Shown: positions 60,201 through 64,000 of the stretch, piece after piece
Layout: the number at the start of each line of letters is the position of its first letter
Numbering within the stretch: position 1 is the first letter of the stretch
Source: Rhipicephalus microplus
Lineage: Eukaryota; Arthropoda; Arachnida; Ixodida; Ixodidae
Length of the DNA stretch: 64,000 bases
NCBI RefSeq assembly: GCF_043290135.1
Contig: NC_134710.1
Coordinates: 456,940,376 to 457,004,375 of the forward strand
Reading direction: 5' to 3'
Position numbers and translations under genes: made by a program
Notes under the pieces: generated by a model
What the model was told of the DNA's origin: nothing
Databases searched by the model: none
Seen by the model: the letters and a program-made list of their open reading frames with translations, nothing else

Positions 60201-61697
60201 AACAAGTTTCTAAGAACATTTTAGAAACATCCGTTTGGCATCCGCACCGTGCTTAAACGGGCTTCACCAAGCACACGCCTGCTCGCCCTTTTAACGGCGT
60301 CGGTTTTTCTTGCTGCTGCGAGAGCTCAATCATACACAGAGTCTATATACAAAAGCACAACGAGTATCGCTGGGTGCCTGTGCCACACACTTTTACAGGT
60401 TTTATAGTATTCGAGCCGCATTTAGCGCAGGATTTAGAACTACACCAGTCGCTACATAAGAATGATGTAAGCGCTGAATGTGAACTTTTTGCTTTTTTTT
60501 CTTCTGTACATGCCCCGCCACTTTGGGCGATGCAAGCGACTATCACATCGATGGCACAACAGTTCGCGGAATGTGAATAAGCTCAGTGGTTTTGCAGGCA
60601 CGCTATCACTGTTCTGATATAGCCTTTCATAAAGATACCGATACCATTGGTAGTGATTTGGAGGGTGCAGCTCGCACCTTCGCGTGCAAATGCGACAGTC
60701 AGTATACGGGCGAAGTACAGCCATTGTGGATTTCGCTCAACAAAGACAGTCGTTTAGGTCTCAGGTATAAATTGTTAGAAACCTAAACCTCGCCCGACTA
60801 CAGTTTTTGGTGAATTTATACACTAATTAGCGGAACAGACATTTTGGCAAAGACGTTCAGCATATAAACTGCACAGAGAAGCTACATATAAGGGAACAGT
60901 TCTTGGAACAGTAACAGTTCTTGGTTCTCTTCGTCAATCGGTTTGTGATCTTCTGTTTAAGATAGAGTAAATCCAACACGTATGCTTTAGCTTTAGCACC
61001 TTTGTCACCACGCAGCTTCATGAACGCATTTTTTGTCCGTCATGAATGAGTGGCAGGAAAGGCTCCTAACCAAATAAGGCAATACCTGGAATTGTGTCAT
61101 ATAGAAAGCATCATTTTAAGATAGAGTACATTATAAAACGTATTTTCGGATATTTTTTTCGATCATTATATGCCGTTTATAGCCCTGACTAGCTTATTTT
61201 TTTTTCTGTTGCAGTATTGAACTTCCACGTTTCATGGTGCTCCCTTGCGATTGGACTGGCAGCCACTGCATATACATCACTGGTAATCATTGAAGTATAA
61301 TAATTATAATCACACCAACCTATGAGAATTAGGATAAGTGTAGGAGCAGGTAGATCTCGATTATTTTTGAACAGAAGTTTTATGTAATGAGGTACATGTG
61401 TTTAGATATTCTTGAAAAGCCAATATTTTTAGTGCGCCTATTTGTATTAAAATGAAAAACGTGCACGATATGATAGAACAAGTGCTTAAAGCATATACTC
61501 GTGTTTTTACTTTTATTATAAACTTTAAAAATGGCAGGTATTGTGCTGTTTTACTGTTTTTGTTTTGTGTTTTTCACGAAGAATATAGCTGGTGGAAGCA
61601 AGATGCATTGACTTGGCCTGAAAGCCGAATATATGAACGGAACATTTGTGAGCTATTCCACTATGTTGACCCGCTGTCTAGCGGTTACGGTGCTTGA
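57238..61697 (+). CDS. Nine-exon gene, unrecognised 248-residue protein
   Basis: Exons: 57238-57275, 57328-57379, 58045-58113, 58569-58627, 59740-59849, 60399-60466, 60598-60764, 61215-61282 and 61582-61697. Each has AG and GT at its borders, and the phases agree at all eight junctions (2,0,0,2,1,0,2,1). The total is 747 bases including TGA. Residues by exon: 1-13, 14-30, 31-53, 54-73, 74-110, 111-132, 133-188, 189-211 and 212-248. Recognisable pieces are YTHQQKQLLR, KKVNTVTAKTVLTMEG, YDGSDLCRLSTA, FIVFEPHLAQDLELHQSLH and RTFACKCDSQYTGEVQPLW. I see no signal peptide or membrane helix and cannot name the family. Weak points are intron 1 at only 52 bases and donor GTCGGT after exon 5. Introns hold Ruka SINEs. 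The last eight residues lie in a SINE, so the native C-terminus may be lost or further exons may exist. Confidence 0.65.
57496..57675 (-). repeat. Ruka-like SINE, reverse, degraded
   Basis: Body words in reverse are GAGAGATGCCGTAGTAGAAGG, ACCTGGGGTTCTTCAAAGTG and AATACAGCTGCCGC, plus a B-box remnant TTTGATCCCACC. The CAATCAATC tail is missing. It lies in intron 2 of the nine-exon gene. Confidence 0.7.
59925..60115 (+). repeat. Ruka-like SINE, forward, degraded
   Basis: A head with GGTGCTCGGTGGCTC is followed by a body with GTGTACTGTGTGACGTCAGTG, CACGTTAAAGAATGG, CACTGCGGCGTCTCTCATA and a tail GTGGTTTGGGGACGTGAAA. It lies in intron 5 of the nine-exon gene. Confidence 0.7.
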
Positions 61698-61885
61698 TAG
61701 CTGTACCATAGCTCACGGGATCATATGCCGGCCATTGCGGCCGCATTATCGACGGAGGCGAGTGCTAGAGGCCCGTGGGAAGATTTAGGCGTAAAATATA
61801 GAACACGTAATGGTGAACATTTTCGCGGCACTCCACTGCAGTTCCTCGCAATTATATTGTGGATTTGTGGTACAAAACTAAAGAA
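61671..61885 (+). repeat. Ruka-like SINE forming the end of the nine-exon ORF
   Basis: The tRNA head CCGCTGTCTAGCGGTTACGG corresponds to CCGCAGTGGTCTAGTGGCTAAGG in the reverse copy at 33433-33685. The B box CACGGGATCATATGCCGGC, the body GCGGCCGCATTATCGACGGAGG and the diverged tail half to about 61885 follow. The stop codon of the gene (61695-61697) and eight preceding codons lie inside the head. Confidence 0.75.
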
Positions 61886-63616
61886 AATATTACTCTCTTA
61901 AGGCCGACGACCAGCAAATCTGTGTAGCAGATCATTCAGAGGTTACGCGGAAATATTTTGGTAAAAGGTAAAGACTGATGTAAGTCTTGATGAGTAAGGG
62001 TGCTCACCGCAGCGAAAAGCACACGCTGTCATACCCACAACTCGATTCTTAATCGGTGTGCGTCACTTATCTTGATTTCCACGTATTTTCACGGGAGCGC
62101 GAACTACGCCCGGCCTCCTTGTTTCAGGCAGAAGTGAACAAAAAAAAACAGTTGTCCCAGTTTTGCCACAAGGGTGAAGCAATGAATGCGACAGCAATAA
62201 ATTGTAATGTCGCGTGAAGAGCCGTCACCAGATCTAAACGAGGAGCGCACTGCCGAAGACAAAGGCACGCACAAGCAGAACAACCACAGAAAGAGGGTGA
62301 GCTAACAACGTTCACAGCTGAACACTCAATTCGCTGCACAAACACAAAGGATGCAGCAAAAAAACTATAGGTATAGACAGGATGAGCGTGAACTGATTAG
62401 TGTAACACTTCGCTGCGTTCAAAAAGCGCGCTCTATTGGGAAACCAAAACACTTACCATCCGCGCTGTCCTGGTCGGTCGTCGATTTACACCTTAACTAG
62501 AGCGTTGATAACGCGCGTATGGTTTGAACAAGTAGACCATACTATGTCATTCATATATCCATCCGACCATCCGTGCGCCAGTCCATCCGTCCTTCTGTGC
62601 ATGCATTCGTGCATCGAAAGCCATTTTTTCAGTTTTACCGCAAATGGTAGCGAAGCTAAACTGCCTCCATTTCGCAAAATGTTTGTACTCTGGCACTTAG
62701 CGCACCGTCAGACGGCATCCACGAACCAGTTCTCATAAGCCTAATTTATTCTGGCATCTGGCACCATGTCAGGGGAGAGAAAAGCTGTAACCGCGAGTAT
62801 GACACATGAAAAGCTTTTGCCTTGATACTGAAGCCGGAAGCTTGTCTTTTTGTGGAACATCCACAAAAAGAACCGAGACAAGAGTGAAAGGAAATGGAAC
62901 AAACAAGGCGCCTTTCCCGCGCTAACATAAGCTGGGGTGAGGAGAGTGTTTAATTCTCATTAGCTATAATTGGGAGAGAGCCGCGATATCTGTTTTCTTC
63001 TGCTCTTGGCTTGTTCCGTTTCCCCATTCAGTTAAGAGCTTTTCCACCATGATGCTATAGAATTTAGGGTACAAGCCTCAAACATCTTCGCTCTAAAGCA
63101 CCAGCAGATATTTGTGAGCAGAAAGCTGTCGTTATTTAAACTCCCATTGGGAGTTTGTCGCTGCATAGTTACTTTCTCATGTGCATAGAACGCAGCGAAG
63201 CATGTTAGATATTGTTCATTTGAAAAATGCATCTAATTGTGGCGGGAAATTTCAGCTTAGGGAGACAGTTCACTATACTTACACCAGAAAAAAAATTTCT
63301 TTTTCACCTCTCTGCTTTATTCACTCTCATCCACTGTGTCTGATATCCAGATAAACGTGCCTTGAAGTTGGAATTGAGTTCTGCAGAAACCCTCAAAGGT
63401 GGCGGAAAGGTTACGGAAAGAACAGAAGACAACCACCTTGAAATATGTAACTTTAAAAGTTAGCAAGTGGTGGTGCATAAGATATGAATCATCTCGTGAT
63501 ATCATTGTCTGGCGATGACTTTCGCTTTTTAGATCACCACGCATGCAATAAAGGTGCATTCCTATGAGAAAGCAAACGCGTGACATGACTTACCGCATAT
63601 TTCATGCTTTTCTTAC
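61886..63616. other. Downstream of the nine-exon gene; no gene recognised
   Basis: An AATAAA at 62196-62201 is a possible polyadenylation signal for the + strand gene, about 500 bases after its stop. Open frames here look non-coding, except for a possible minus-strand 3' exon near 63322-63441. Confidence 0.35.
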
Positions 63617-63895
63617 ACAAGATTTTGCGGGTACCGCTCCTACTATTGGCGGCCGTGTAAGAATGAGAATGTACAAACACACGGCTATATTCATGTCTTC
63701 AAGTTCAATATAAGAAAGACGGTAAGCATATTCTGCTACGGCACTTCTGGTAGTGACCGCTGACTCCAAATAAATGAAATTTTTTAATGAAGTTTCCTCT
63801 ATTGCACGTATAAGTGAACTTTTTGGAACTCTCGCATTATACTTCATCGCTACTTCAAGTGGGACAAACATCACACTGTTGCAGTAACCATGATA
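63617..63895 (-). CDS. Probable internal exon of a minus-strand gene, unknown protein
   Basis: On the minus strand a pyrimidine-rich acceptor (TTTTTTCTTTATTATCTACCTGGAAAG) ends at 63896 and a donor GTAAGA starts at 63616. The 279-base exon is phase 0 at both sides and gives 93 residues of good coding character, such as FVPLEVAMKYNARV, SSLIRAIEETSLKNFIYLES and RSAVAEYAYRLSYIELEDMN, then a hydrophobic run (VCLYILIL). I do not recognise the family. A following exon might be 63322-63441, reading in phase to a stop, but its acceptor is weak. The remaining exons would be beyond the right edge. Confidence 0.45.
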
Positions 63896-64000
63896 CTTTC
63901 CAGGTAGATAATAAAGAAAAAATACAGCATGGTATTGAATTCTTCGCGCAGTGCTCAATACAGCAAGGACTTACGTACTTTCTGAACTTGATATCATGCC

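Overview
The window is eukaryotic, arthropod-like nuclear DNA, most probably from a metastriate hard tick. Genes are split by GT-AG introns. Most of the sequence is decayed transposable elements. Several tRNA-headed SINE copies end in a CAATCAATCAATC-type tail and match the Ruka SINE family known from Rhipicephalus. The LINE with an esterase-like ORF1 also resembles common tick elements. The species call is an inference.

Host genes. A sodium/solute symporter (SLC5) gene starts at 950 on the + strand. Its first coding exon is 950-1282. A second exon at 50557-50622 fits in phase and in family pattern, so about 49.3 kb (1283-50556) is a single intron and nearly everything listed there is intronic. 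A second + strand gene is proposed at 57238-61697: nine exons whose splice phases all agree give a 248-residue protein that I do not recognise. The last eight residues and the stop codon of that protein lie inside a Ruka-like SINE. A probable minus-strand exon lies at 63617-63895.

Intron 1 from left to right. A 146-bp tandem satellite lies at about 3740-4650. Gypsy-1 (4667-5615, then 20404-about 23505) has its gag split by a 14,788-bp element at 5616-20403. That element has 15-bp perfect terminal inverted repeats, a TA target duplication and different subterminal repeat arrays at its two ends. The matching left end of a second copy, in reverse orientation, occupies 1-272. Next come a 607-bp duplicated segment interrupted by a CACCAT-rich element (24506-29570), which itself carries LINE-B (24816-28204, 11-bp target duplication); a LINE-A with esterase-like ORF1 (33985-43950) interrupted by Gypsy-2 (35439-41059); an RTE/BovB-like LINE-C (44225-45939, 12-bp target duplication); and Gypsy-3 (46588-49668). 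Downstream of exon 2 there are a tetranucleotide microsatellite, two LINE 3' remnants and SINEs.

No bacterial operons, CRISPR arrays or functional-looking tRNA/rRNA genes are present. The strongest leads are the 14.8-kb terminal-inverted-repeat element with no recognisable transposase, the unrecognised nine-exon gene with its SINE-derived C-terminus, and the symporter intron filled by nested elements.
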